A DNA stretch of 64,000 nucleotides. Origin: Tamarix chinensis. Its lineage: Eukaryota; Streptophyta; Magnoliopsida; Caryophyllales; Tamaricaceae. Made by a program: the position numbers and the translations under genes. The notes under the pieces were generated by a model. The model did not search any database. It saw only the letters and a list, made by a program, of their open reading frames with translations, and was not told the DNA's origin. The stretch covers positions 26,112,617 through 26,176,616 of the forward strand of contig CM060174.1 in assembly GCA_030549775.1 (NCBI GenBank), written 5' to 3'. This document shows, in pieces, positions 36,231 to 51,200 of the stretch. Positions within the stretch are counted from its first letter, which is position 1; every line of letters begins with the position of its first letter.

Positions 36231-39200
36231 GTTAGCTATGGTTAGTCCATGTAGTATATATTTTTCCTAGCTTTATAAGCTTCATCCTATACACTTAAAA
36301 AAAATCCTGTGTACATTTTTTGCCTCCTGGAACACGGCATCTCTATATTCCCTCCTTCCTTTTGTACAGTCATACTGTGTTTTCTGGTTAGCTGTGCTTT
36401 ATAGGAAATTAGGAACTGATTAAAGGCCTTGTTACTAGCCCTTTTATATATATATATATATATTTTCTTGATTACTATATCCAAGATTGGTTTCTTTTTT
36501 CATAAAAATCATTAAAAAAAATGTTCTAAACTATCATATTACGGCTGATGATGGCACTTGGTCAATATTGAATGACATAGCCTCAAATTACAGCGTCACG
36601 AAATTGCACCCACTTCTGCTCAGATGATATGTTCATTCCTTTCAGGATTACCAATTTTTCAGCTTGTACTCATCCACAAAAAGATATTGTTTTTTGTAAA
36701 GAGAAATGAAATAAATTGCAGAATCTATGACTTGTGTGACTTGCCAACATCTTTACAAGCATGGAGCTGATTTTTGAAGAAGTGGGAAGTGATGCGGTTC
36801 TGACTCTTTTTATTTTTATTTTTTATTTTATAGATTCTGTGTTTTATTCGTGATGGCAATAAAACTGTGGCAGAGTTGATGGACATTGGGATGCAGCTTT
36901 TAGGAAGGTATGAAAGAGATCACAGTCTTCCACTTTGCTAGATGCTATAGAAAATAGAAAACAAGAAAAAGGAGTGTCTAGATGGCTGGTTTTATTTTCT
37001 GAATTCTCTCTTGATTGACAGGAGACAAGTGCTTCCTGCTGTTGCTTCCCTTTTGCATACTGTCCAGGTAACAATGCCAAAGTGGTATACACTATCCATC
37101 CAAAGACAATTTTTCGATGTTGTACCTACTTTTTTTTGACATAAAATCCGGAATTTATTTATCCCTTTTAGTTCATTCATCCTCAAGTTACGATACCTGT
37201 GCTAAACAACTTCTGTTGATATGTTCAGGTTGAAGGTACCTTTCCTGATGGGACAAAATTAGTTACCATTCATGATCCTATAGCCCGAGAAAATGGAAAT
37301 TTAGATTTGGCTCTTGATGGTTCTTATCTTCCGGGTAAAGTTTTTGTATTTATTGGAGGTTCTTATTCATGTGATTAAGTTTTCTTGATAGGGATGACAA
37401 CAGAGCGGGTACGGATTGGGTACCCTCTATTCGTACCCAAATCCGATAAGTAATTTGTTAACCATATCTGTACCCGAATGGGTATTCATTACCTCATCCA
37501 TATTCGTATCCAGTGGATACCCAATAACTGACAGATAATCCGTCGCCTGATTGATAAACTCGTTACCTGCCAAACTTGTTACTTGACAGATTAAAATTAC
37601 CCGTGTACCTGTAAAAATTACTAATTATGCAGAATTTACCTATGAAATTACTTTTTGACATTAAAATGTATATAAAAAATAGAAAAAAACCAATAAATCA
37701 TCAACTTAGTAGATGAAGTAGACAAGTCATCCTTTATCAAAACAACCATGTCTTTACTGCACATGAACTAGTCATGCTGCAACGCTATAACCTGTACTTC
37801 TACAACTTTTTAAATAACAAGCAAATTATTCAAAATACACATAAGTAGCATAATTGAAAAATATAGTAAAATATGTTAACAACGATATTGTTTAAAACTA
37901 GGAGATAATGTCCAAAAAATATCAAAAAATAGTATAATACAAATGACATTCATGATAGAAAGAACTTTTCAATCTTCATTCTTGAATCTTCAGACTTCAA
38001 TCATCATGCATCTAGTCGGTACATAAAAAACTAAAAATAAATATTCAAAAAACGTATATATTCACATATATTTCATTTACGAATAATATTATAAAATTTA
38101 TAAACACCTAAGCTTTACCTCATTTTCACCTTCATTGAACTTCTCCTCCTCAAAAGAAGTGCGACAAGCACCATGATAATATGATAATTCAGAATCATTA
38201 TTATCTAGCAACGGATTAGAATAATAAAATCAATAGATAAAATAATACATATTTCATAATTAAACTAAAATTTAAAAATATAATTAAAATATCACCATTG
38301 TCACTCATTATTGCTATCCAAAGCCAATTTCGAGCACACATCAATGGTTCTAAAGTCTTTGGACGGAACTTATTACGGTGAGAAGCGATAAACCAACTAC
38401 TCATGCTAAAAGTAGATTTTTAAGAAACTATGGAAACATAAATAGGAAGTATATCCCTAGTCATGTTTTGCAAAATTTGAAACTTAGCGATTGTCTTCTA
38501 CTATGAGAAAACATCAAAGTCCTCCATCCTTGGCATAACAAACTCCTCCATGTAATAGTCTAACTCGTTCTTTTGTGATGAATTAGTGACGTCATGGTTA
38601 GCTAACCATTTGTCATATATGTTTCCTCTTCTAGAACCCAAACAAGCACTACTGCAATAGAAAGTATGACTAGAAATAGTTAAACCACAAGATATACTTG
38701 TATTTCTCTCTATATGCTTCAGTTTCTCGTTATATTCAAGAAATAACTCATAACATGTTCTATCTCATCATAAGCAGAGTTCGGATAAATCAAGGAATAA
38801 TACCATTTCGCCAACTTCATTTTAAATTAGGGATCTAAAATCGTTGCTACTACCATAATCCCCTGAATTACACTCCAATATTTAATCAACTTTAAGATAT
38901 ATCATCCCGTTCAACAAGCAGATTGCAGGTAACATATATTAACTTTATAACTTAATATGTACCATCCCGTTTCTTCCATTCAGTCAAAAAGCTCTTCGGA
39001 ATGATCAACTTAAGACAGCAGTTAGCTAATTGCATATTCAGAATGATTAACAGATTGCATATAGCTAGTTAGCTACAACAAACAACAACTAGATAGAAAT
39101 TTTTCAACAACAAATCTATGATATTTTCCTAGAATTTTTTAAAATGTTTGTTATCCATAACACAACTATACACTGGATGTGTGTATATATATATATGTCT

Positions 39201-42200
39201 ATATGTATGTATATATGTATTTATGTATGCCAAGCATAAAAAGAAATAAAGTGCTTAAAAATTAATTACACTTAGTTATAGCATACCACATATACATTAC
39301 ACAATAGAGCACATACTGACATACCCGTTGATAGGCGAAACCTGTCCTAATCCCAACAATGCTAACTAAATAATGAATTGTGTTGTCAAGATTTGATTTT
39401 TTATTGAATTGAGACTTTGAGAACACACCAAATCTACACACACACACACAAGATTTTGAGAATTAGCATCCACCCGATCAACCACCCAACAACTCCCCGA
39501 TCAAAAACCAATCTTTTTTCCAAGTCAAAAATTTCCAAGTCAAAAATGTTTCAACAACAAATCTATGATATTTTCCTAGAATTTTTTAAAATGTTTGTTA
39601 TCCATAACACAACTATACACTGGATGTGTGTATATATATATATGTCTATATGTATGTATATATGTATTTATGTATGCCAAGCATAAAAAGAAATAAAGTG
39701 CTTAAAAATTAATTACACTTAGTTATAGCATACCACATATACATTACACAACAGAGCACATACTGACATACCCGTTGATAGGCGAAACCTGTCCTAATCC
39801 CAACAATGCTAACTAAATAATGAATTGTGTTGTCAAGATTTGATTTTTTATTGAATTGAGACTTTGAGAGCACACCAAATCTACACACACACACACACAA
39901 GATTTTGAGAATTAGCATCCACCCGATCAACCACCCAACAACTCCCCGATCAAAAACCAATCTTTTTTCCAAGTCAAAAATTTCCATCGTTTTTGTTGTT
40001 TACCTGCTTGGGAGTTGGAGCCTTTGTTTGCAGTGAGCTCTTTAGAAGAAAACTAATGGTTGACGATGGGTGGATGTAGGCTGGTTGACGAGATTTAGAG
40101 GCAACAACGCGACGAGATGCGGTGGTGCGATGAAGACCTGTAGCCATCTAATTAAATAGCATTTTAGAAATAGCACAACAACCACTATTTAGCAGTTTTT
40201 GGGTCAGCCGAAATTACTGATACGCTACGATTTTAAAATTTCACATTTATCGGTCGATAAATCGCTAATAAATTAGTATCACTGATAAATTGGTAATTTA
40301 TTGAGAATTTTTGAATCTATGGAAAAAAGCATGCATGATAATTTTTTCTTATTCATTTACTATATATATTTTGAACCAAGTTACTATTGAAAAATAGTAA
40401 AGTATTTTTATTTATTACCTTTACATGTCCTACTAAATAACATGTATTTTTTTTTATTCCATGGTAAATATAGGGTTTTTAGGACAATTTAGCATATAAT
40501 AACACACTTAAATACTTCTAATATAATAAAAACCACTAGTTTATCGAATATTTATATTCAAATGATCAATAAATAATAATTAAAGTATATAGTAAAAATA
40601 AAAATAAAAATTTATATCGTGACGACCGCGATACATAATTTATTGTTCGCAACGCTCCAATATTGCGACTGCAAATGTGACCACGATTTTATTGCCTGCC
40701 TGTAGGCATGGACACCGAATGACTAAGAGAAGGAGAGGGTGAGAGAAAGACTAGATGTTGACAGACGTCGCGAGCCCTTGAAGGCGGAATAGTCACCGGT
40801 TGGTAGGGAAGGAAGGGAACCAGGGATGTCGGCCGAACGCACACGCACAATGGCGTAAAGGCATGGGAGCTAGAGAATTGAGAAAGGAGGAACAAGCAAA
40901 GGGGGTAAGTGGTCATAAATAGGGGTAGGTAGTAGGGGTTGGGGGTTGGTTATGTTGTAAATTTTGTTATTTGTTGTGTTAGGATTTTAGGATTTTATAT
41001 AATTTACATTTTTAACCTTAGTAGATGTATTGTTTTATTATAAATGAAGGGTAAAATAGTGTTTTTATTATAGGTAAACGGATGTGGGTATAGAAGCAGG
41101 TATGGTATGGATTAGGATATCCTATATCTGTATCCGTACCTGAACCTGACAAATTTTTTAAACTCTTCTCCATATCCATCTCCATCTCCATCTCCATATT
41201 TGTTTCTATATCCAGATAAAATCCGTCGGGCGTTGAGTAAAATCCACTCCATTGCCATGCTAGTCTTGGAATGAGGTCTAGTGACCCCTTTTTTTTGGGT
41301 CAATGTCTTTGAATCTTTAGTTATATATTCTGTATCATGCATTATATTCCATTTTAAAGGCCAAGCATTCTTGCGAGTTCTTCTTCTTCTTCTTCTTCTT
41401 CTCTCTCTTTTTAAATTTGTTTTTGGATTTGCAGTTCCCTCTTTGGACAAGTTTCCTGAGATGAACGATGACAAGATTCCTGGTGAGTTGAGGGTTGTGA
41501 TAGGAAATATTTCACTCAATACTGGAAGGAAAGCAGTCATCCTCAAAGTTATTAACATTGGAGACAGGCCAATTCAGGTGCTATGCTTTGTCATAGTTTT
41601 ATCTAGCATAATAAATATTCTTTCCTTCCTGAAAATTTGATTTCTCTTGATTCTGTGTATACCAAAGAATCATTTATTCAGATGTTACGTGGAACCTGTT
41701 TTCACGTGTTGCAATTCAGAAGAGGAGATAAAAGCAGAATTATTGGGCCTCATTTATTTATATGGTCCAGTTAGGAACAATAGGCTGTAACTATGTATGT
41801 TTCCCTTGTGGGAAGTGAAAGTATCCACATTTCATGTTCAAAGCATCCATTCATGATGGTTTTTGTTCTGTAGGGATAGAACCCTTTCGCAGCCCTGTGC
41901 TGTTTATCTTTGTGCTGATTTCGGGTTTGTTTGTTTTGTTTGATTTTTCTGCTATGATTTGCAAAAGTTTAATGTGATATTATCATTATTTTTATAATTA
42001 TTATTGCCATATTTACTACTTTTTTCATTACTATTATTATTGTTATCATTAGTATCATTGCTATAATTATTATCGTTAATTTTATACTATTTTTATTATT
42101 ATCAAAATTGTGATCATTTGAAGATAAGGTGAGGAAAACAGGCTCTTCGTAGCATAAGCGGTGATGAGTTTTGCTGAGTAAAAGCAGAAAGGAGTTCTCA

Positions 42201-45200
42201 AGCTCTTAAGCTTGAAAGGCAATGTTGACTTACCCCATTTCTACTCAAAATTGATTTCATAATCTTCCAACTCTGATAATATTATTTTTCCATATTTGAA
42301 ATGAAAGAGATCTATGATGTGTATTTGGTAAATGGTAAGACCTACATTATTTTGCGAAATAATATAAAGGTAATATATTCTATATCCTAAACTAAACTAT
42401 AATGATGTATATTTTTTATAGGCATATCTTTTTATCCTTTTTTTTCATTTCTTTGTTGTATTCTATTATTTGATTCAAATTGTGGTTAATTAAATAAATT
42501 AATGTTTCTTTGATTTATTTCAAATAGAAACAAATTTTATAGAATAATAAAATTTGAAATTATTAAAATTGAATGACATAACATTTTTTACAATATTTGA
42601 AAATAAAATAAATTGTATAAATGATAAATTGACAATGTGTGTGTGTGTGTGTAAATGTGTTGCATCACTTAGATCACTATGTATTAATTTCTATCTTTTT
42701 TTAACTATATTTTGTTATTTTGTACATGGGTTTTCTCTTTGTTCCTTCTGGGTGAAACTATGCATGTATTTGTCAACTTTTGTATCCAACCTAAACCAAG
42801 TATTATGACACATACACTAGTATTAGACTACATTTTGCAAAGATTTATGCCAATTTATGCATAATAAGTTCTATTACAATTATTGTGAAAAATGTGAGGG
42901 TAGTCTGAAGTGCCCAACAAATATAAATTGGGTCCCCCCAAACTAATGGTGATGAAAATGTCCACTTGATTATTTTAGTAATTTCAGTATATTTTTCAAT
43001 AATCAATCAAGTCGAACAACTAATTTGTTCACATTATATACTATTCTTGAGTTTCCACTTTACTAAATAAAGCCTAATTTTTTCACTGCTGAGACCATTC
43101 TTGTAATTGCTTTGGTTTGGTTTTGCACTTTAATTGCCATTGTTTCACAACTGCTTTGTTTTTAGTTTTATTAGCAGATTCATATGATATCTCTGACATC
43201 TTATAGTTGCTGTGGTTAAGCTGATATCAAGCACTCTTCCTATTGTTATGGGCTATCTTCTGGCTATGGATAGTGACAATCTTTGCTGACCCTGGTTTTG
43301 GATCAGGTTGGAAGTCATTATCACTTCATTGAGGTCAATCCGTACTTGGTTTTTGACCGTAAAAAGGCATACGGAATGCGGTTGAATATACCAGCTGGGA
43401 CAGCAACAAGATTTGAGGTTTGAGTCAGTTATCTTCTCTTCAATTGTATATCTTATTATTCTTGTCATTCTTTTTCTGCTTTGTGTTTGCACTTCATTGA
43501 GTATTAAGTGTGGTTTGTGGCTTTATAGCTTCTCTTACAAGATTTACTTTTTGGCACCTTTTTATTAATTTTTGGGCTGAATGTCATGTCTCGCTTTGAG
43601 CTCTTTTGTTTTCCAGAATGTTCTAGAGAAATGAGGAGTACTGTGGATGCTCCTACATTCATCCAGTCCTTTTAGATAATTCTAGAATGGGATGTTTCTA
43701 GAACACTCTTCTTTTGTACGCACTAGGATAGAATATTTTAGATTGCTCTTATATATGTATTGAGGGAACTCTCTACAAGATAATCAATTTAGTTCACATT
43801 AAAATGCTCCCATAAGTAGGTGGAGGATGAAACCTTGATAAAGGGGAGAGGATCATCATTTTCATCCATTGAAGATTTTAAGTTCTCAAAATTCACTATA
43901 GAAAGATTACGTCCTTTATTCCTAATAAAATCTCTCTTTTGTTCCCTTGTGAGTTGGTGGGCAAGCTAAGTGTTGGGCAATATATCTTAGCTAAGTGAGG
44001 TGATCCACTAAGGAAGGTTGATTTAGTCTTTGAAGGAGTAAAATGGCTAAGTCCTACATATAGTTGGTTTGGGAAGAAGTTATGTGACAAGTGGTATAAG
44101 AAGGGAAACAACCAACCAAGAGGAAGCCATGGCAAACAACACTAATGATTCACCTGAGTTGGAGATGATGAATGACTTGGTGCCTTACCAATGATCAAGA
44201 GCAAGAAGTCCAAAAGTCACCATGCCACATCTAAGGACCTAGAATTAACCTTAGAGGAGGACCAAATCCAAGAGCCACTTTGTCGCTTCTAAGGGTCTTG
44301 AGTTAACCTCGGAAGAGGTCCTTCCACCTAAGAGAAATCGATGGATATGTTGTGACCCAGCTAATCATGAGTATATCCATGGCTTGGTGAATGCACTTGT
44401 TGAGAAACTCCACAAGGAGATGATGGTGTCCAATTGACATCTCTTGGAACCAATGAAGATGTCTAATGATCTACTTGTGGTGGATATCATGTAATTAATG
44501 AAAATCTTGCAGTAGTTGAGGCCAACTGTGCTCTATTGAAGGTGACTGTTACAAGGAATGCGGTAGGCATGAGGTAGTCCATGCTACACATCTATTCACC
44601 TAAGCCTCAAAATTACAAGGGTGCAAGGAATGATAAGAGCATTGATTGCTTTGTCCTATTAAAAAATACTTTGAGGTTACCCACTTGTTGATGAAATGGA
44701 AATTTGTTTGATCGATACATGGACTGTTTCAAGATGGTGCTTACGGGAAATTCTAACTAGCAAATGTTGAAGAGCAGGCATGAAGATATAATTAAGTCTA
44801 AGGTATATTGGGACCCTTGCAGATTACATGGACGCATACATGCCATTGATGCTTGAGATCCCATATATGGTATAGAAGGAAACAAACCTTGTACTTCATG
44901 GAGAAGTTGCAATCTTGGGTTGAACATGAGAAAAGGAAACGTAATGCCCAAGATTCAAGATGTAAATTCCTTCATTGAACACAAGAAAGGAAAGAAGGAT
45001 AAGGGCCAGAAGGATGGTTTGAGTAAAAGTGGAGTTATACCCCCTAAGAGTGGCTATAAGCCCTTAGTGTCATGCAACATCACAAGAGGTTAGAGATGAG
45101 TAAGATGAGATACAAATGGGGTTCTAGACACCACTCAACTCTATCAAGGCCTAGCTTTAGGGTTGATGTATACAGTGGTGAAGGTGAAAAGTGTCTCAAG

Positions 45201-48200
45201 TAAGGCATTGGTGAAGATGAGAGCCCCACACAACTTCCTTTGTTGAAAGGAAGTAGAGTGGATGAGACTCAAGGTCACCAAGGAGATAATAAGGATGTAG
45301 GCAGTTTCTCTAGCGAGGCCTATTCTCAATGTAGTTTTTGGAGTCCCCACCATCCTTGGATCAAGGGGAGGATGAGTGAACTTATTGTAATAGTGATGGA
45401 TGACTATGACATAGTGCTCTGGATTGAGTTCATAGAAGTGACAACTACCCTCACACTCTCGGAATATAGCTCCATGCACATTACCAAGGCTGAGCAAAGC
45501 TATGTGGTGCCCTTAGCTCAAGCAAAGGTGGGATCTAAGGTTCTCTTAGGCTCCGTTTGGATTAAGGTGAATCGAGGTGAGGGTAAACATTAAAAATTAA
45601 CCTAGGTGAAGGAAACGGAGGTGAATCAGGGTGAATATTTTAAAATGCTGTTTAGATGATATTAACTTAACGTGGGTGAATGTTTTAAAAATTCCGTTTA
45701 AATTAAGGTAAATAAAGATTAAAAAAATAAAATAAATGACATTTATATCCTTGTATTAAACAAATAAGTCATATTGAGGGGTATTTTTGTCCTATTAAGT
45801 AAAAAATTTGCTTATTCTTTCACCTTCACCTCGGTTACCCCCGAAATCGGAGGTTAATAAAAACGAGGTTAATCGAGTTGAATGGAGGTAAAACTTTAAC
45901 CTCGATTCACCTAGGTAAAATTATTAACCAGATACCCAAACGGGGTAAATCAATTGATTCACCTCCATTAACCTCCATTCACCTCAATTCAAACACTGCA
46001 TTAGTGATGCAACTCTCTAAGGAGTTCAAGGAAGGAGAGTTTTGCTACTTGGCTTCCCTAGTTGAAACTTGAAAGGGAGCCCTCACAACATATGGATATG
46101 TCAATGGAGATTGAATTGGTACTTTTTTAGTTCAAGGACATGATGTTAGCAGAGTTACCTAAAGGGCTTCCATCCAACAAGGAGGTGGATTATGTGATTA
46201 AGTGGAGCTGTGGCACCTAAGTTGGAAGAGTTGATCAAGCACCCGACAAATTTACTTTGTAAAGAGCCCTAGAAGCAGGTATATAGCAGAATGAAAAAAA
46301 TGGCAAAAATTTAGACAGGGATTTATAATGGTTCAATGGTCTAATGCACCTAAGAGTATCACGTTTTAGATTTTGAATGTCTCTTTTGTTGGTGTGTATG
46401 GATGATTACTCTATTCGTAACTTTCTCAATGATCTCTCTAAAGCTGGTTTACACATTAGTCTAGTTGTCCTCCTAGATTCATGAGATATACATTTCATTG
46501 AATATCTCTTGGGAATTTTAGACTCACTGATGAATTTTGATATTGAAACAAGATGATCCTTACAATAACAAGATATGTAAGTATTTGTATGATTGTGAGG
46601 AATCAATCAAGTTAGAGAAGTAAAGATTACAAGTGAGCACAATGATTTTCTTAAGAAAAATTCTGAGTTTGCAAGTTATTGAATTTAATGCTTGAGAAAT
46701 TTGATGTAAGGAGTAGAAGTAGATAACAATAAATGAACTTCCAATAATTATTCAAAATCTGCCCAACATGTACTTAAAAGCCTTAAGAAAGGCTCATAGT
46801 TGTTGGTGCATTTAGTGCACTAGTCGTTAGAGCTAGAACTTTGAAACTAAGAGCAAAACTAATCGATTGATCAGTGGATTGGTGAGAATTCACTAAAGAG
46901 ACTTTCTGAGTTCTTACAATTGGAGAAGTTTTACCATTAGAAAGTTAAACTAGTTGACTAGTATGGAGGAACTTGTGCATTTGTTTTTGTTTTGTCCTAT
47001 AACAAATAATATTTGAAATTTAATTTTTGATCGAGGATGATTGGAAGCTTGACTTTTGTGGACCAGTGGGCTGGTTTTAGGTTTGGGTAGTCAAGTGGTA
47101 TAAACAGTGTTGAAGTTTTTGAAAACCTTGCAGAAGTGGACCAGTATAGAATTACCGGACTGGTTTGGGACTTGACTAATCGATTGGTAAAAACAGAGTG
47201 CATTTGATTTTTTGAAACACTGAAACCAGTGAACTAGTTTGGAGAATCTAGTGAACTGGGATCAGTGTAAGGGAAAATTAGTTGACCTATTTGGTCAGTT
47301 CTCAGCATTGCATAAATTAACAAAAAAGAGAATAACTTGAGCTATAGAACTTGCAATTGAGTGCTGTCGTTTTGTAAACTAGACATCTTAGGCTTTCCAA
47401 AGATGTATTATTCACCCAAAAATAATGTCTATAGAATTTATGACTACTTTTTAAAGTCGGTTTATATGCAAAAGGGCTTAAGAGAAATTTGATCTTAACT
47501 GTCCTCTTGCATAAACACTTTTGATGTTTGAAATCATTTTAAGACATTTCAAAAGGATTTTTAAAAAGGATTAAAAACATAAAATCATTGAGTAACCTAA
47601 GACTTAGTGATATCATCGTAGGCTTGAAGCCTTGTTTGACTTCCTTATTCTTTGTCTTGTGCTTGATATGTTATTAAAACATGATATCCATAACACTTCT
47701 TGATTTGATAGAGTGTGATATACTTGATGATGATAGTGAAAACACACGCACACTAAACCAAATAAGTTAGATCCTAAATAGGTTTGCTATCATCAAAACA
47801 ATAATTAATGAAACCGATTGACCTATAAGGTCAACAATCTCCTCTTTGACAAAGAAAAAAGTGAAAACATGGAAGAATATGATAAGTCATTAGATATAAC
47901 CATTTGAAATGAGCAAAATAAAAATAAAAATACCATATTTGAGCCATTTGCGGCCTTTATTTTTGTTTTCCGGATTTTGTCCCCTCTTGTTGTCATAAAA
48001 GTTTAAAGGTTAAACTTGAAAGAATCTTCGTAGGCAATGGAGGTAACAATCCAATATTGAGGTGAAATTCCCCTTCAAGCTATGTATTAAAGACAATCTA
48101 ATGTTTTGGTAACATTAGTTGCAATAATAATAATATGAAAAACAATATTGAGAATTGTTAGCGATTAATAAAAGCACCGTTGCTCCTTTGAAAGTATGCA

Positions 48201-51200
48201 TGTATTGGAGTTCAATTTTAATATCATTGAAATGCTTAATTAATATGTTAGTGATAATCAGAGCCCAAGAACTAAAGCGATAAAATGAAAAAGACGTTAG
48301 CTAGAAAGGATATAATCATCATCTCATATATCTTAAAAAAATGTACAAAAGTAGAAGATATGGATAGCAATCAAAGATAATTAACAAACAATCATAGAAT
48401 TTGTACACCGCATAGATAAAACAGATGCATGCAAGAATTTGAAAATCAAAATAAAGATATATTTATAGCCTACTAGTTGACGAGACCAAGGACCATATTA
48501 AGGTTCCTAACCATCAACGGAGGAGAATGGATGTTAGTGATCTCACCAATGGCGTCTGGACCAAAGCCCAAGGTGGATGTAGGAGGAGGAGGATGGATGG
48601 TAGAAATCTCAACGAGAGGGTCTGTGTCAACCCATGAGCTACCAGAATGATCACTCTTAGTCTGCTTGGAGCCTAATCAATCCTCAGCGGCTCGAACCTA
48701 TTTGGCCATCTATGTGGCTGCTGTAATGGACTCATCCACTGAGGGATTTATAGAAATAGGATCTAAACCAACTATAGTATATGGAGCACTCTAAGGAATC
48801 TGAATATCAACTGTCTCAACTCTATCCCTACTAAGGTCTGTAGTAGGGTCCTGACATCACTAACTATTTGAGTATTCTCCTATTTGAGTATTCTCAGGAG
48901 CTCTTGATGAAGACTTTGTTAGTTGTCTATCAGCTGAAATAACACCTATGAGATTGTCAACGCTAGTATCTGAATCACCACTTGTAGCAGTAGTTGAGTC
49001 CTATCATTGGACAAGTGTCTCCTAGTATAAATTGGCGAGTCTTTGCTTCATCATCTAGATTCCTCTATTGATTACATCATGTAATGAAGCAAATGTGGCT
49101 CAAGTGGGATATTTTGTCGATGGACTATTACAGCCTTTAAAGGTGGAGCAGTACTAGAAGTGGTAGTAGGTTGTGGAGGAGGATCATCATGAACACGACC
49201 AACATAGTATGCGACCATTGTATCCCAATCTCTCTCCACACTACTTGCAAGTGCTATGTGACCCTTAGCACTCATCTAATCTAATGTTGTATGTTTGTAA
49301 CTGAAACCCTAGGAACATTAGTGATCCCTTGCCAAACTCAGCATAACAAAGGTTTTCCATCCTAAGGGGATTCATCGTAAAGTTGTAAAGTGCAAGTGGT
49401 ATTGAGAACTTGAAATATCTGAGTAATGAGTGATCCGTATGCAAGTGCCGCTTAAGAGCAGGAATACATATGACTCATGGCTAAAGATATCCATTATGAT
49501 CCTCATCTGCCCTCGAGACTCAATCTATTAATGGTGTACAAATCTTTAAGGTGATGTGCGCTCTTGATCCACATCGGGAAAATATTCATGCTAGAGAAGT
49601 AATGGAGACATCTCTGACCATAGAATATCACTCAAACATCCTCATGGTCATACTTTCTTATGGCCCATGAGTCTTTACCTACTGTGTATATTTGGTCCCC
49701 CTTAATAACAAGAGCCTCAAGCCCTAGTATCCTAGCTAGGGTCTTCAAATGGGAACCCTTAGAAGATGAGAAGTCAAAGCATCTTTGCTTGAATTAATGG
49801 AAAGATTAGTGAAGAAGAGACATATGAGAACAAAGTAATGATCATCCCGAAGCTCTAAGAGTGGAAGGGGTCATCTAGGGTTTGCATGAAGGGTAATCTA
49901 AGGACATTTGTGCAAATGTCGGTATTGATGCATTTCTCATTTATGATGGTTCTTTTGTAAAATTTTTTGACCTAGTGATTTGTCTTTCTTTAGTGCAAAT
50001 GAGGAAATGGTCATGAGGTAAATCAACAGTGATGGTGTTCAACATGGCAACAAATGAAATAGGAGTGGCTTAAGGAGGATTGATAGCTGCTGCTTGTGGC
50101 TCACGAAAGGGAGGTGGAGGAGGAAGATTCATAGTCTTTGGATAATTTCATCCCTTGTCTTTCTGGATGAATTTTTGCTATTAGAGCATCAACAACTATG
50201 CATTTTTTATCCATGTTTGATTGAAACTAAAGATAGAGAGAATGAAAGATGCAACATAACAATTAATGACCCAAACACAGCCTAAAATAACTAATGAGAA
50301 AATTTGTTATATTTAGGACTCAAATTTGTCTAAGAAAGTTGATATGGAGTGGAAAGGATGATTTATAATCAATTTAGAACAGATTTAACCCCATAATGGT
50401 CAAATATATTCACCGCGCACACAAGCGGGTAAACCTAGTCAAGAAAGTAATTGTAATCGGCAAATAGAGGTAAATAGAGGCCCCCAATCAATCAACAACC
50501 TTAATAAAGATAAAAAATAACATAATACTTCCACAAGAACCCATATTAAATACAACCATGTTGAGCAGTTAGGGTTTCTAGTTCTTATATATTAGCTTGA
50601 AAATGTTGTATCAATTGATTCAACAATCTCAAACGATTCAAATGCAAGTGTTTGTTTTGGATTTGGTTTAGAAATGAGGGAGAATATAATAGAGAGGGAA
50701 GAGCGAGCAAAAATGGCTAGAATAAGGTTCGAGGGTTGTTCCAGACTAGTTTAGGGCTTGTTAATATACCGGACAAACCAATGGATTGGTTCATGGTAAC
50801 TAGTGGACTGTTGACATAATTTTGCAAGAAATAAACACTTAACCTATACGACGTACTAGTGAAATTGGTTTCACCGGTTTTAGTAGGTTACTTTTAAATC
50901 ATGTAAGGCCATTCATAAATCAATTTATCGCATATGTAGGTTAATTTTAAATCAGTCTAAACTCATTTTGATTGATCATAGATCATCATTTGAGTAGGAT
51001 ATCGAGCATTTTGACTTGTGAACGGAGCATTTGATCAATTACATTTTAGCATTCAAAATTATGATGGCATATATATATATGATAATTAAGATAAAAAAGA
51101 TTGAAATAATTCAATTATGATTCATGCCAAAATTCAATGAATTGGGAAATCATGCATGTATTTCACATTGCTTTAGTAGGATAGTGAAAATGGCAAACTA

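Larger units (their letters stand above)
37390..41262. mobile_element. hAT-like non-autonomous element in urease intron 4
   Basis: The left end 'agggatgacaacagagcggg' and inverted right end 'agcatggcaatggagtgg' are imperfect inverted repeats of the 'gggatggcaatgggg' kind found on plant hAT-like elements. Subterminal runs of 'gggtacggat'/'atccgtacc' appear at both sides. Flanks 'ttcttgat' and 'gtcttgga' may be a decayed 8-base duplication. No transposase was recognised in 3.9 kb. It contains a large tandem duplication and a ~550-bp repeat also present in intron 12. It fills nearly the whole intron. Confidence 0.55.

Noticed and set aside
39262..39987. Two similar small proteins on the minus strand (MCVCRFGV...)
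   Set aside because: They are the two units of the tandem duplication read through an AC repeat; no family resemblance.
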